Shown here: positions 51,128 through 59,741 of the stretch, one piece after another
Layout of the letters: each line of letters opens with the position of its first letter
Position numbering within the stretch: the first letter of the stretch is position 1
NCBI GenBank assembly: GCA_948469885.1
Contig: CAOKMT010000002.1
Coordinates: 119,986-183,985, forward strand
DNA: 64,000 nucleotides
Direction of reading: 5' to 3'
Source of the DNA: an uncultured Sporosarcina sp.
Lineage (GTDB): Bacteria; Bacillota; Bacilli; Bacillales_A; Planococcaceae
Program-made: the position numbers and the translations under genes
The notes under the pieces: generated by a model
What the model was told of the DNA's origin: nothing
Databases searched by the model: none
Seen by the model: only the letters and a program-made list of their open reading frames with translations

Positions 51128-53191
51128 TTGGATAAAGAAAGAAATAAGAAACCTGCTGAAAGCGATAAGAAAAGCGAACAACTAGAACAGTACCGTAGAA
51201 AAAATACGGGACCAGGTAAAAAGCTGACAAGTGATGCCGGATTAAAAATTTCAAATGATCGGTGGTCCTTGAGAGCGGGAAAGCGTGGACCTACTTTATT
51301 CCAAGACTTTCATTTTTATAAAAAGCAGTCGCATTTCAATCGGGAGCGCATCCCGGAAAAAGTGGTGCATGCGAGAGGCGATGGGGCCTACGGAGAATTT
51401 GAGTTATATAAATCACTGAAACATGTTACGAAGGCGGATTTTCTGCAAGAGCCTGGTACGAAAACGCCTGTGTTTGTCCGATTTTCCAACTTCATAGGGA
51501 GTAAAGGTTCCAAAGATACGGCGATCGATATCCGCGGTTTCGCGACTAAGTTTTACACGCAAGAAGGGAATTACGATCTATTGGCACTATCTTTCGCTGT
51601 CTTCTCGATTATGGATGCCATGAAGTTTCCGGATTTCGTCCATGCGGTGAAACCGAATCCGAGAACTGACGTTCCGCAAGCGACTGTCGCGCATGATAAT
51701 GCTTGGGACTATGTAGCCAACAATCAAGAAATTGCCCATTTTATTATGTGGTTGATGTCCGAACGGGGACGGCCTAGAAGTTGGCGGATGATGGAAGCTT
51801 GGCCAGTCAACACGTTCCGGTTCATTAATGAGCAAGGCGAATCGACGTTTGTTAGGTACGTTTGGAAACCTATACTCGGCGTCCATTCCTTGCTGTTGGA
51901 TGAGGCGAATGTGATTGGTGGCGTTGACCCGGATTACCATCGACGCGATTTAAATGAGGCCATTGAGCGGGGCGCTTATCCCGAATACGAATTAGGTGTG
52001 CAACTCATCGCCGAAAAAGATGAATTTAAATATGGTTTTGATATTTTGGATGATACAAAACTATGGCCGGAAGAAGTCATTCCTGTGGAAATTGTCGGTA
52101 AATTGACGTTGAATCGCCTTGTGGATAACCATTTTGCAGAGGAAGAACAGGCATCCTTTGATCCGTCAACGATTGTTCCAGGAATTGATTTTACCAATGA
52201 TCCCGTACTGCAAGGGAGATCTTTTGCTTACAGAGATACGGACTATCATCGACTCGGAACAGGAAATATTAATGAAATCCCCGTCAATAAGCCGATCGTG
52301 GAAGTGAACTATAACGAGCGGGATAGTTATTCGAAATACCGAATTGATGTTGATTCTGTTAACTATCATGAAAATTCATTGGCTGGAAATACGCCTGCCG
52401 AGACCCCTCCAGAAGAAGGTGGCTACGCGCATTATCCCGAGAAAGTAGAAGGACATGTAACGAGAGAACGACCCGGCGAATCGTTCTTTGATTTCTTTTC
52501 ACAGCCAAGACTTTTTTGGAATAGTATGTCGCCTGTTGAAAAACGGCATATTATCGAAACATTCGGTTTTCACCTCGGCTATGTGAAAAGCAAATCCGTA
52601 CGCCAGCAAGTTGTCGATATGTTCGGAAATGTCGATACAGGGATGGCCACAGCAATTGCTGAAACGATCGGCGTCGATCCGCCAACCGGATCCCAAGTTC
52701 CTGTCACGGCAAGTTCTCCGGCCCTTAGCTTGGCGAATACGCCGCATTACGCCTATTCGCAAAAAGTCGGTGTGCTTATCGGGGATGGTTTCAACGGGGA
52801 AGAAGTGCAAAACACCTTGGATGTCTTAGAAGAGTATGGTGTTTTCATAGAAGTGATCGGTGAAAGGCTCGGTACGGTTACAGGAGCAGATGGAACAGAA
52901 ATAAACGTCGATAATATATTTGTTTCAACTTATCCTGTGTTGTATGACTCGATCTATGTTGTGGGTGGGGAGGCCAGCAATCAAACAAGATTCAACCAAG
53001 AGGTCAAGAGTTTCATAAGTGAGGCTTACAAACATTATAAACCGATCGGTGTCGCGACGACAGGCCAGTTATATATTAAAACATCAGCAGAAAATAACTT
53101 GGCTGGCGTCGTTTTTGCCGGAAACAATCCGGATTTCGGAAATGAATTCGTCTCCGCAATCGCGACACAACGTTTTTGGAATAGAACGTAA
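51128..53191 (+). CDS. katE: KatE-type large-subunit catalase, lacking the distal asparagine (687 aa)
   Basis: A clade 2 haem catalase with a C-terminal flavodoxin/GATase-like domain (from about residue 540); the length of 687 matches B. subtilis KatE. The distal His81 (KVVHARGDGAYGEF), Ser120 (VRFSNF) and the proximal haem Tyr region (FAYRDTDYHRLG) are present. The segment that normally reads DLVGNNTPVFFIQD instead reads DLLALSFAVFSIMD, so the catalytic distal Asn is Leu154 (51587-51589). Catalase activity may therefore be reduced or changed. The start is TTG at 51128 after AAAAGGTGAT. A sigma-B-like promoter lies upstream, suggesting general-stress control. Confidence 0.85.
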   Translation: MDKERNKKPAESDKKSEQLEQYRRKNTGPGKKLTSDAGLKISNDRWSLRAGKRGPTLFQDFHFYKKQSHFNRERIPEKVVHARGDGAYGEFELYKSLKHVTKADFLQEPGTKTPVFVRFSNFIGSKGSKDTAIDIRGFATKFYTQEGNYDLLALSFAVFSIMDAMKFPDFVHAVKPNPRTDVPQATVAHDNAWDYVANNQEIAHFIMWLMSERGRPRSWRMMEAWPVNTFRFINEQGESTFVRYVWKPILGVHSLLLDEANVIGGVDPDYHRRDLNEAIERGAYPEYELGVQLIAEKDEFKYGFDILDDTKLWPEEVIPVEIVGKLTLNRLVDNHFAEEEQASFDPSTIVPGIDFTNDPVLQGRSFAYRDTDYHRLGTGNINEIPVNKPIVEVNYNERDSYSKYRIDVDSVNYHENSLAGNTPAETPPEEGGYAHYPEKVEGHVTRERPGESFFDFFSQPRLFWNSMSPVEKRHIIETFGFHLGYVKSKSVRQQVVDMFGNVDTGMATAIAETIGVDPPTGSQVPVTASSPALSLANTPHYAYSQKVGVLIGDGFNGEEVQNTLDVLEEYGVFIEVIGERLGTVTGADGTEINVDNIFVSTYPVLYDSIYVVGGEASNQTRFNQEVKSFISEAYKHYKPIGVATTGQLYIKTSAENNLAGVVFAGNNPDFGNEFVSAIATQRFWNRT

Positions 53192-53245
53192 TCCGGTGAA
53201 CGGAAATTTTGGGTACCTCGTTGGATTGGATTTGAAATAACAGCA

Positions 53246-53286
53246 AAGCGTCCGTCTCTTCGAATATAGAGAACTGGACGTTTTTG
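53246..53286 (+). terminator. Intrinsic terminator of katE
   Basis: CGTCC (53249-53253) pairs with GGACG (53276-53280), with inner TCTCT/AGAGA, then TTTTTG. Confidence 0.65.
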
Positions 53287-53363
53287 GGTTGGGCGTGGGA
53301 AGGGGGATCGACTGTGCATGCGGCGACTCCATATCTCATACTTTGGCATGAGGAGGCGAAAAA

Positions 53364-53849
53364 TTGTACGACAGAGAAGCGGCTGTTCGGTATGCGGATA
53401 AGTGGTGGGATAGTTATAATCCGGCTTATCCTAAATTCGATGTCGATTGTACGAATTATGTTTCGCAATGTTTGCGCGCAGGAGGGGCGCCGATGTGGGG
53501 GTATCCAAATCGGGAAACAGGCTGGTGGATAGGAGGTGGGTCTTGGAGTTTGAGCTGGTCCACCTCCCATTCGCTTAGATGGTATTTGGCGGGATCCAAA
53601 AAAGGGCTGACCGCGACCCAAGTTAGTTCTGCGGAACAGTTGATGCCCGGTGATGTCATCGTGTATGACTTCGAGAATGATGGACGGTTCGACCATTCCA
53701 CGATTGTGACCGCAAAAGACGGAGCTGTTCCGCTCGTCAACGCCCACACATACAACACACGCCATCGCCACTGGGCATACAAAGATTCCTATGCGAGCAC
53801 GCCGGACGCAAGGTATATTTTCTTTAAAATCAATGATTATTTCTCATAG
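53364..53849 (+). CDS. Amidase_6 domain protein (161 aa)
   Basis: A stand-alone Amidase_6-type (CHAP-like) domain. The putative catalytic Cys is in [17 protein letters not shown] (about residue 29), and a His is in [12 protein letters not shown] (about residue 111), with [14 protein letters not shown] later. No signal peptide is visible, so its location is uncertain; relatives are often cell-wall or peptide amidases. The start is TTG at 53364 with GAGGAGG 7 nt upstream. It lies alone between katE and a convergent dipeptidase gene. Confidence 0.85.
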   Translation: MYDREAAVRYADKWWDSYNPAYPKFDVDCTNYVSQCLRAGGAPMWGYPNRETGWWIGGGSWSLSWSTSHSLRWYLAGSKKGLTATQVSSAEQLMPGDVIVYDFENDGRFDHSTIVTAKDGAVPLVNAHTYNTRHRHWAYKDSYASTPDARYIFFKINDYFS

Positions 53850-53897
53850 GCGAAAAACCAGGACTCTATTGTGACAATTAAGCTTTGCCCAACAAGA

Positions 53898-53938
53898 ATA
53901 AAAAATCGCGTAGAGGATGAATATCCCTACGCGATTTT
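53898..53938. terminator. Bidirectional terminator between the amidase and dipeptidase genes
   Basis: AAAATCGCGTAG (53902-53913) and CTACGCGATTTT (53927-53938) form a 12-bp stem. The A-run to the left serves the minus-strand gene. Confidence 0.85.
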
Positions 53939-53959
53939 ACGTGTGAAATGGAAATTATA

Positions 53960-55357
53960 TTATTTTTCTAAAGCTGCTTTTGAAAACTGGGCGATCTCGT
54001 AATAATAGTCGCTGATCACACGTAGTCCTTGGTCGAAGTTTTCCAAATGGAAATGCTCGTTTGGCGCGTGGAAGTTTTCGCTTGATAAGCCGAAGCCCAT
54101 TAAAACGACGGGTACTTGTAAAATCTCATCGAATGCGGCCACGATCGGAATCGACCCGCCGCCACGCGTATAAGCTGTTGGTACTTTGTATACTTTCTCG
54201 TAAGAACGTCCGGCTGCTTGGATGGCTGGGTGGTCAAACGGTGTAATGAAAGGCTTCCCTTTGTCAAACTCCGTCACATTCACCGTCACGCCCGCAGGCA
54301 TATGTTTGTCGATATGCGCTTTCAGCTTTTCAACAATCTCATCTGGATCTTGGTCGGGAACGAGGCGGCATGTAATTTTAGCGCCTGCTTCCGCTGGTAA
54401 GACCGTTTTGATGCCTTCACCCGAAAATCCGCCGAAAATCCCGTTTACTTCCAGTGTCGGCCGGGCCCATGTCTGCTCCAAGAAAGTGAACCCTTTTTCA
54501 CCGAACAGTTCGGAAACACCGGTTTCTTCCTTCACTTCATTTTCATCGAAGCCAAGTGCTGCATATGCTTCCCGTTCTTCATCGGTTAATGGCCGGACTT
54601 TGTCGTAAAAGCCATCGACGGCGATCGTGCCTTCCTTGTCGCGGAAACTCGCAAGCACTTCGGTGAGTGCGTGGATCGGGTTTTGGACGCCGCCTCCATA
54701 CAAACCGGAATGAAGATCACCTTTTGCACCTTGGACATCGATTTGGACACCACATAAGCCGCGCAACCCATAGCAGACGGCAGGTTGGCCAGGTCCTTGC
54801 ATCCCTGTATCTGAAATAACAATCAGGTCGGATGCTAATTTTTCTTTATTTTGTTCAATGTACTTTTCGAGATTCGGACTTCCGACTTCTTCTTCACCTT
54901 CGATCAGGAATTTGACGTTGACCGGCAAGCTTCCTTGATCCTGCATCAATGCTTCCACCGCTTTCACATGCATGAACACTTGTCCTTTATCGTCACTTGC
55001 ACCGCGGGCATACAATTTATTATCCCGGATTTCCGGTTCGAATGGCGGACTTTCCCAAAGGTGAAGCGGATCGACGGGTTGTACATCATAATGTCCATAG
55101 ACGAGGATGGTCGGTTTCCCTTCGGCATGCAGCCAATCTCCGTAAACGACGGGATGGCCGTCGGTTTCATCGATCGAAACATTTTCCAAGCCCGCTTTTT
55201 GAAGTGAATTGACAAGCCACTCTGCCGCGCGCTGCATATCCTGTTTGTGATCGGATAACGCACTGATGCTTGGAATGCGTAAAAAGTCATTCAGCTCTTC
55301 AAGGTGAGTTTCTCGTTTCGTTGTGAAATATTGATCGAGTTTTTCTAAATGTGTCAA
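53960..55357 (-). CDS. M20 family dipeptidase (465 aa)
   Basis: A zinc-dependent peptidase of the M20/carnosinase-like group. Metal-site segments are LVYGHYDVQPVDP (His and Asp), YARGASDDKGQ (Asp), and FLIEGEEEVGS (Glu pair). A dimerisation domain inserted in the middle is followed by a C-terminal YTRGGGSIPIV and HAPNEHFHLENF (His). TTG at 55357 is preferred, with GAGGG 6 nt ahead; the open frame reaches a TTG at 55375. It is monocistronic. Dipeptide hydrolysis in the cytoplasm is the likely role. Confidence 0.9.
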   Translation of the reverse strand: MTHLEKLDQYFTTKRETHLEELNDFLRIPSISALSDHKQDMQRAAEWLVNSLQKAGLENVSIDETDGHPVVYGDWLHAEGKPTILVYGHYDVQPVDPLHLWESPPFEPEIRDNKLYARGASDDKGQVFMHVKAVEALMQDQGSLPVNVKFLIEGEEEVGSPNLEKYIEQNKEKLASDLIVISDTGMQGPGQPAVCYGLRGLCGVQIDVQGAKGDLHSGLYGGGVQNPIHALTEVLASFRDKEGTIAVDGFYDKVRPLTDEEREAYAALGFDENEVKEETGVSELFGEKGFTFLEQTWARPTLEVNGIFGGFSGEGIKTVLPAEAGAKITCRLVPDQDPDEIVEKLKAHIDKHMPAGVTVNVTEFDKGKPFITPFDHPAIQAAGRSYEKVYKVPTAYTRGGGSIPIVAAFDEILQVPVVLMGFGLSSENFHAPNEHFHLENFDQGLRVISDYYYEIAQFSKAALEK

Positions 55358-55599
55358 TGAAATCCCTCGTTTCAAATAGTAGATTTATGACAACCAGTAT
55401 ACCAGACATATGGAAATTTAAGTCATGTCACGTATTGATACGTCGTAAGAAATTTAAAGGGTGCGGCGGCTAATGTTTGACACCTCGAAGAATAGGCAAG
55501 AAATAAGTGAAATATTCTTACGTTAAAGGAGGAATATGATATGCTAAGGAGAAGATAGATTTTGGAGGAATAAGGAAAAAATCCCGGGAGGAATGCTTT

Positions 55600-56829
55600 T
55601 TGTTTATTGCACTCGGATTCTTTTTATTCGTCTCGTTTTTCCTGTCGGGGAGTGAAACGGCACTCACCGCGGTGAACAAGATGAAAATTCAGCTGCGCGC
55701 CGAGCAAGGAGATCGACAATCGGTGAAATTGTTGAATCTTATTTCGAAGCCGGATCGGATGATAACCGCAATTTTAATCGGAAACAATATAGCGAATATT
55801 ATGTTGCCAACGATCGTGACGATTATTGGGATTGAAAAAGGTTGGCCAGTCGGTGTTGCAACTGGGATTTTAACAATAATTATCATAGTATTCGGTGAAG
55901 TGTTGCCTAAAACGATTGCTGCTACGTTTGCAGATCGGGTTGCTTACGTTGTTGCCCCGATTATTGGATTACTAGTAAAAGTATTGCAACCGATTACAGC
56001 GTTGCTCGCGTTATTTACAAACGTCTTCATCCGTATTATTTCAAAGGGGGCCGTCACAGAAGCGACGTTGACAAAAGAAGATTTGAAGTCGATGCTCGAT
56101 ATCGCTTCGACGGAAGGTACATTCGCGCAAGAAGAGACGCTTCGTTTAAAAGGTGTTCTTGATTTTCCGGAAAAAGACGTGTCGGATGTACTGGAAACGC
56201 ATCGGACGGACGTTATTGGCCTTCGAATGACAGCGTCCTATGAAGAAGTGCGGGAGACGATTTTGGAATACTTTTATACTCGTTATCCGGTATATGATGA
56301 AAATATGGACGAGATTGTCGGTATGTTTTATTCGAAAATGTTTATCGAATGGTCATTGGCTCCCGAGCGGCCGCTTGTTGACTTAATCGACCGCGATGCA
56401 TTGTATGTCATTCATTCGGCGAGTGTGGAAAGCGTCTTTAAAATGATGCTCGCAGAGAAGAAGCATATGGCGATCGTGCTCGACGAATACGGAGGAACGC
56501 TTGGCATCGTCACGCAAGAAGACATTATTGAAGAGATGATCGGACAGGATATTGAAGATGAGACTGATATTGAAGACGAAGTGCTCGTCTATGAAAAGTC
56601 AGAGGATGAAATCATCTGTCACGGTCGATTGGAAATTAAAGACGCGATGGAACTACTTGACATCGAGTTGCCGACAGACCACGAAACGATCGGTGGTTTC
56701 GTTCTGCAACAACTTGGACATTTGCCCGAAGCAGGCGAACGGTTCTCGTATGAGAACTTGCATTTCGAAGTGGAAGAGATGGACAGAAACCGAATTACGA
56801 GAATGACGGTAAAAGTACATAGGGAGTAG
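55600..56829 (+). CDS. CNNM/CorC family membrane protein (409 aa)
   Basis: Domain order: a DUF21/CNNM membrane domain (about residues 1-180; FFLSGSETALTAVNKMKIQLRA at its start), a CBS-domain pair (about 200-320; IVLDEYGGTLGIVTQEDIIEE), and a C-terminal CorC_HlyC domain. This family is tied to magnesium or divalent-cation export. The start is TTG at 55600 with GGGAGG about 8 nt upstream. It stands alone; a long gene-free region follows. Confidence 0.9.
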   Translation: MFIALGFFLFVSFFLSGSETALTAVNKMKIQLRAEQGDRQSVKLLNLISKPDRMITAILIGNNIANIMLPTIVTIIGIEKGWPVGVATGILTIIIIVFGEVLPKTIAATFADRVAYVVAPIIGLLVKVLQPITALLALFTNVFIRIISKGAVTEATLTKEDLKSMLDIASTEGTFAQEETLRLKGVLDFPEKDVSDVLETHRTDVIGLRMTASYEEVRETILEYFYTRYPVYDENMDEIVGMFYSKMFIEWSLAPERPLVDLIDRDALYVIHSASVESVFKMMLAEKKHMAIVLDEYGGTLGIVTQEDIIEEMIGQDIEDETDIEDEVLVYEKSEDEIICHGRLEIKDAMELLDIELPTDHETIGGFVLQQLGHLPEAGERFSYENLHFEVEEMDRNRITRMTVKVHRE

Positions 56830-57321
56830 TGTAGATCCATTTAGCCTCAACTGCCATATGAACGGATCGTAATGCGTAAGCGCTGGAGTTCGAGGAAATA
56901 GTGAGCGTCATTGAAAAGTTAGGTAGCCATAAAAGCGAGCCTTTCCTTGAGTCAATCGAGGAGAAGCTTGCTTCTTCATGTCAATACAGGACATGCTATA
57001 ATTTATTGTTTGTTGATTGAAGCGAAAAGCGTCTTCCTAGAGCGGCAATCAACTCAATTCGTATATTAATTTTAACTCTCTATTCCGGAATTGACGCCAT
57101 TCAGTAGACTTTTTGAGTACCTTGATTTTTCGAGCACCATTTTCCGCATAAATGCGGGAACATCTTGATAAGTGATACGTCCTTTATTGTAACTGAGGTA
57201 TATTACACGAATTTAATCATTTCTTACACATTTGTAAGATAACTGAAAGAGAATCCGATGGTTTTACGCGTCGTTTTTGCTGATAATGTAATTAACAGTA
57301 GAAAGACGGGGGCGTAATTCA
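56830..57321. other. Gene-free region (492 bp) before the ECF sigma gene
   Basis: It contains a hairpin at 56933-56976 (AAGCGAGC with GCTTGCTT, inner CTTTCCTT with GAGGAGAAG) that may end the CorC transcript. A perfect CTTACA-CATT-TGTAAG inverted repeat lies at 57227-57242. I see no convincing ORF or promoter in it. Confidence 0.5.
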
Positions 57322-57867
57322 ATGGAAAACAATCTGGACGGCTTGTATGAAGAATATGGCCGCTACATTTATCATTTATGTCTGAAATTGACACGAAATA
57401 AAGAAGAAGCGGAAGATGTCATGCAAGACGTCTGGGTGAAAGTGATCCGCTCCAGTGCGAATCTGGACAGCGTCGACCATGTAAAAGGATGGTTGACGAC
57501 GATTTGCATGAATACGTTCCGGGATCGATACCGGAAAAATGTAAGAAGAAGTGAATATGTGATGAATCAACCTGCGACTCTGGAAGTACCGCTTCTCGAT
57601 TTAGTTCCGAGCGAGACGATGACACCGGCGGAAATCGTAGAGCAAAATGACATCCAGTTGCTCATACAGCAAAAAATCCATGAGTTGGATGCGATTTACC
57701 GGAAGACGATCGAGTATTTCTATCTCGATCAATATTCACTCATTGAAATCTCTGAAAAAATGAAAGTATCGATTGGAACGGTGAAATCGCGTCTGTTCCG
57801 TGCAAGAAAGTATTTGAAGGAAATGTTGATGGAAGATTATTCGGTACGTGAGTACGTCACTGCTTAA
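57322..57867 (+). CDS. ECF-type RNA polymerase sigma factor (181 aa)
   Basis: Sigma-70 region 2 is at about residues 10-75 (YIYHLCLKLTRNKEEAEDVMQDVWVKVI) and region 4 at about 118-170 (YFYLDQYSLIEISEKMKVSIGTVKSRLFRARKYL). Its size is typical for SigM/SigW/SigV-type factors. ATG at 57322 follows GACGGGGGCG. No anti-sigma gene follows: a strong terminator comes 14 bp after the stop, and the next gene is a phospholipase-D-type enzyme. The regulatory input is therefore unknown. Confidence 0.92.
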   Translation: MENNLDGLYEEYGRYIYHLCLKLTRNKEEAEDVMQDVWVKVIRSSANLDSVDHVKGWLTTICMNTFRDRYRKNVRRSEYVMNQPATLEVPLLDLVPSETMTPAEIVEQNDIQLLIQQKIHELDAIYRKTIEYFYLDQYSLIEISEKMKVSIGTVKSRLFRARKYLKEMLMEDYSVREYVTA

Positions 57868-57880
57868 ATATTTTGTCTGG

Positions 57881-57911
57881 CACAGCTATGTATGCATAGC
57901 TGTGTTTTTTT
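57881..57911 (+). terminator. Intrinsic terminator of the ECF sigma gene
   Basis: CACAGCTATG (57881-57890) and CATAGCTGTG (57895-57904) form a perfect 10-bp stem with a 4-nt loop and seven T. Confidence 0.92.
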
Positions 57912-57978
57912 GTTTGCAACCGTGCAATCAAGGGAACTCTTTTGGAGAGAACGTTGTGAGTGGAACGAAGGTGATGAG

Positions 57979-59436
57979 ATGGTTATGAAAAAGAAGAAAA
58001 GATGGACACGGCGGAAGCGGAAGATTGTTATCGGTCTTTCTTTATTTTTGATCCTTTACATAAGCGTCACTGCCTGGCATATTTATAAACCGTTGCCTGC
58101 GGGGATTTCTTATGCGGGGCCCTTGCACCGGGCTGATGACGTCGAGATGTTCGTAGATTTGTCGTATGTTTACGATGCTGACGATGAAGAGATACAGGCA
58201 GAACTTTCCATTTTTGATGAAATCTATGCAATGATCGATCGAGCGGAAAAGTTTATCGTGCTCGATTTTTTCTTATATGATGATCATTTTGATGAAGAGG
58301 TTAATTTTCCGAAACTGGTAGAAACAATGACCGCCAAACTGATCCGAAAAAAGGAAGATCATCCCGACATTACGATTGTTTTTATTACGGATCCGATCAA
58401 CACGGGGTACGGCTCTTATGAAAATGAATGGTTCGAGCAGATGGAACGAGCAGGGATTGACATCGTCTATTCGGATTTGAAGCCACTACGGGATTCGACG
58501 CCCATTTATTCGGGGTTATATCGGACGATCTTTCAATGGTTGGATGTAGAGAAAAAAGGATGGATTCCGAATGCGATGGCGAGTGAAGCACCTAAAATGA
58601 CGCTCGCTTCTTATATGACTTTGCTGAACGTGAAAGCGAATCATCGGAAGACGATCGTGACGGATCAGGAGGCACTCGTCACTTCAGGTAATCCGCATAA
58701 TGCGAGCGGGTTACACGGCAATGTCGCGTTGAAAGTGAAAGGGCCTGTGTTGAATGATATTTTGGAAGCAGAGGAAGCAGTCGTCGCGTATTCAACAGGC
58801 GGCACTTTGCCGCGATTGGAAGTTGCGGAGCAAACGGAAGGCATGTATGCTGTGCAATACTTGACCGAAAAAAAGATTTTGCAAGCGATGCTCGATGATA
58901 TCGAAAAAGCCGAAGAAGGTGATACCATTTGGCTCGGTATGTTTTTCATCGCGAAAAAAGAGCTTGTCGAAGCGCTGATGGAGGCGGCAAGTCGAGGTGT
59001 TAAGGTGAAAATGATTTTAGACCCGAATGAAAATTCATTTGGCAATGAAAAAACGGGGATTCCGAATCGGCCAGTCGCCCAAGAGATGATGGAGAAGTCT
59101 GGAGACGAAATGGAGATCCGGTGGTACAATACGGTGATCGGGCAATATCATACGAAACTTGTCGTCGTTCAGACGGCTGATGGTACGTATATTTCCAATG
59201 GCTCCGCGAATTTAACGGAACGGACGCTGGATGATTATAACTTGGAAGCGAATTTGCGTGTCATTGCTCCAATGGATAGTGAGCTTATGCAACAAGTGGA
59301 AGCCTACTTTGAAAGGTTATGGAACAATGAAGATGCCTTATATACGGTCGAATTCGAAACGTATCAAGATTCTTTCACGTTTTTTCAACGGGGTATCATC
59401 GCTTTGCAACACTTGCTGAATTTGACAACGTATTGA
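57979..59436 (+). CDS. Phospholipase D/cardiolipin synthase family protein (485 aa)
   Basis: A basic N-terminus and one membrane helix (about residues 20-38, IVIGLSLFLILYISVTA) lead to two PLD domains. The first HKD motif is complete (NHRKTIVTD). In the second, HTKLVVVQ, the Asp is replaced by Gln; the SNGSANLTERTLDDYNLE segment after it is conserved. It may transfer phosphatidyl groups (cardiolipin-synthase-like) or act as a phosphodiesterase. ATG at 57979 has AAGGTGATG ahead; ATG at 57985 is equally possible. It follows the ECF sigma gene but is separated from it by a terminator. Confidence 0.85.
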   Translation: MVMKKKKRWTRRKRKIVIGLSLFLILYISVTAWHIYKPLPAGISYAGPLHRADDVEMFVDLSYVYDADDEEIQAELSIFDEIYAMIDRAEKFIVLDFFLYDDHFDEEVNFPKLVETMTAKLIRKKEDHPDITIVFITDPINTGYGSYENEWFEQMERAGIDIVYSDLKPLRDSTPIYSGLYRTIFQWLDVEKKGWIPNAMASEAPKMTLASYMTLLNVKANHRKTIVTDQEALVTSGNPHNASGLHGNVALKVKGPVLNDILEAEEAVVAYSTGGTLPRLEVAEQTEGMYAVQYLTEKKILQAMLDDIEKAEEGDTIWLGMFFIAKKELVEALMEAASRGVKVKMILDPNENSFGNEKTGIPNRPVAQEMMEKSGDEMEIRWYNTVIGQYHTKLVVVQTADGTYISNGSANLTERTLDDYNLEANLRVIAPMDSELMQQVEAYFERLWNNEDALYTVEFETYQDSFTFFQRGIIALQHLLNLTTY

Positions 59437-59494
59437 ATGGATCATTGTCCTCTCGATAATGGGGGATACTTACAGATCATTTACACTAAAAAAA

Positions 59495-59528
59495 CAAAGC
59501 CATTCCTAAATAAAGAGGAATGGCTTTG
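59495..59528 (-). terminator. Terminator of the small coiled-coil gene
   Basis: CAAAGCCATTCCT (59495-59507) and AGGAATGGCTTTG (59516-59528) form a perfect 13-bp stem; the A-run to its left gives T on the minus strand. Confidence 0.9.
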
Positions 59529-59529
59529 A

Positions 59530-59715
59530 TTAGTCATATTCAGCAAGTTTCTTGTTGAGGTCTGCAAGCTTGTCTTCCATCGCTGCAAGTCGGCCTTCCG
59601 CTTTTTTGACGAAGCTATGGATACCTGTCGATTCAAGTTTTTCAATATCTCCTTGCAGGTTCACATAGTCCATTTTCAACTCGGCAATTTCTCTTTCAAT
59701 CTGTTGTTTGCTCAT
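59530..59715 (-). CDS. Small coiled-coil protein (61 aa)
   Basis: A highly charged helical peptide (MSKQQIEREIAELKMDYVNL start, then AEGRLAAMEDKLADLNKKLAEY end) with heptad-like Leu/Ile spacing in two stretches split near HSFVKK. No signal peptide or membrane helix. ATG at 59715 follows a GATTGGGG site, and a strong terminator ends the gene, which supports it as real. It resembles small conserved Bacillales proteins of unknown function; I cannot name the family with certainty. Confidence 0.75.
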   Translation of the reverse strand: MSKQQIEREIAELKMDYVNLQGDIEKLESTGIHSFVKKAEGRLAAMEDKLADLNKKLAEYD

Positions 59716-59741
59716 GTGAAAAACCCCAATCTTTACTCCTA

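Noticed and set aside
53076-53771. Long minus-strand open frame (231 codons) opposite katE and the amidase gene
   Set aside because: It overlaps two convincing plus-strand genes, has no ribosome binding site and no recognisable domain; it is a shadow frame.
57240-57300. ECF-type autoregulatory promoter (GAAAG ... CGTC) ahead of the sigma gene
   Set aside because: The spacing (about 19 bp) and the -35 match are too poor to claim.
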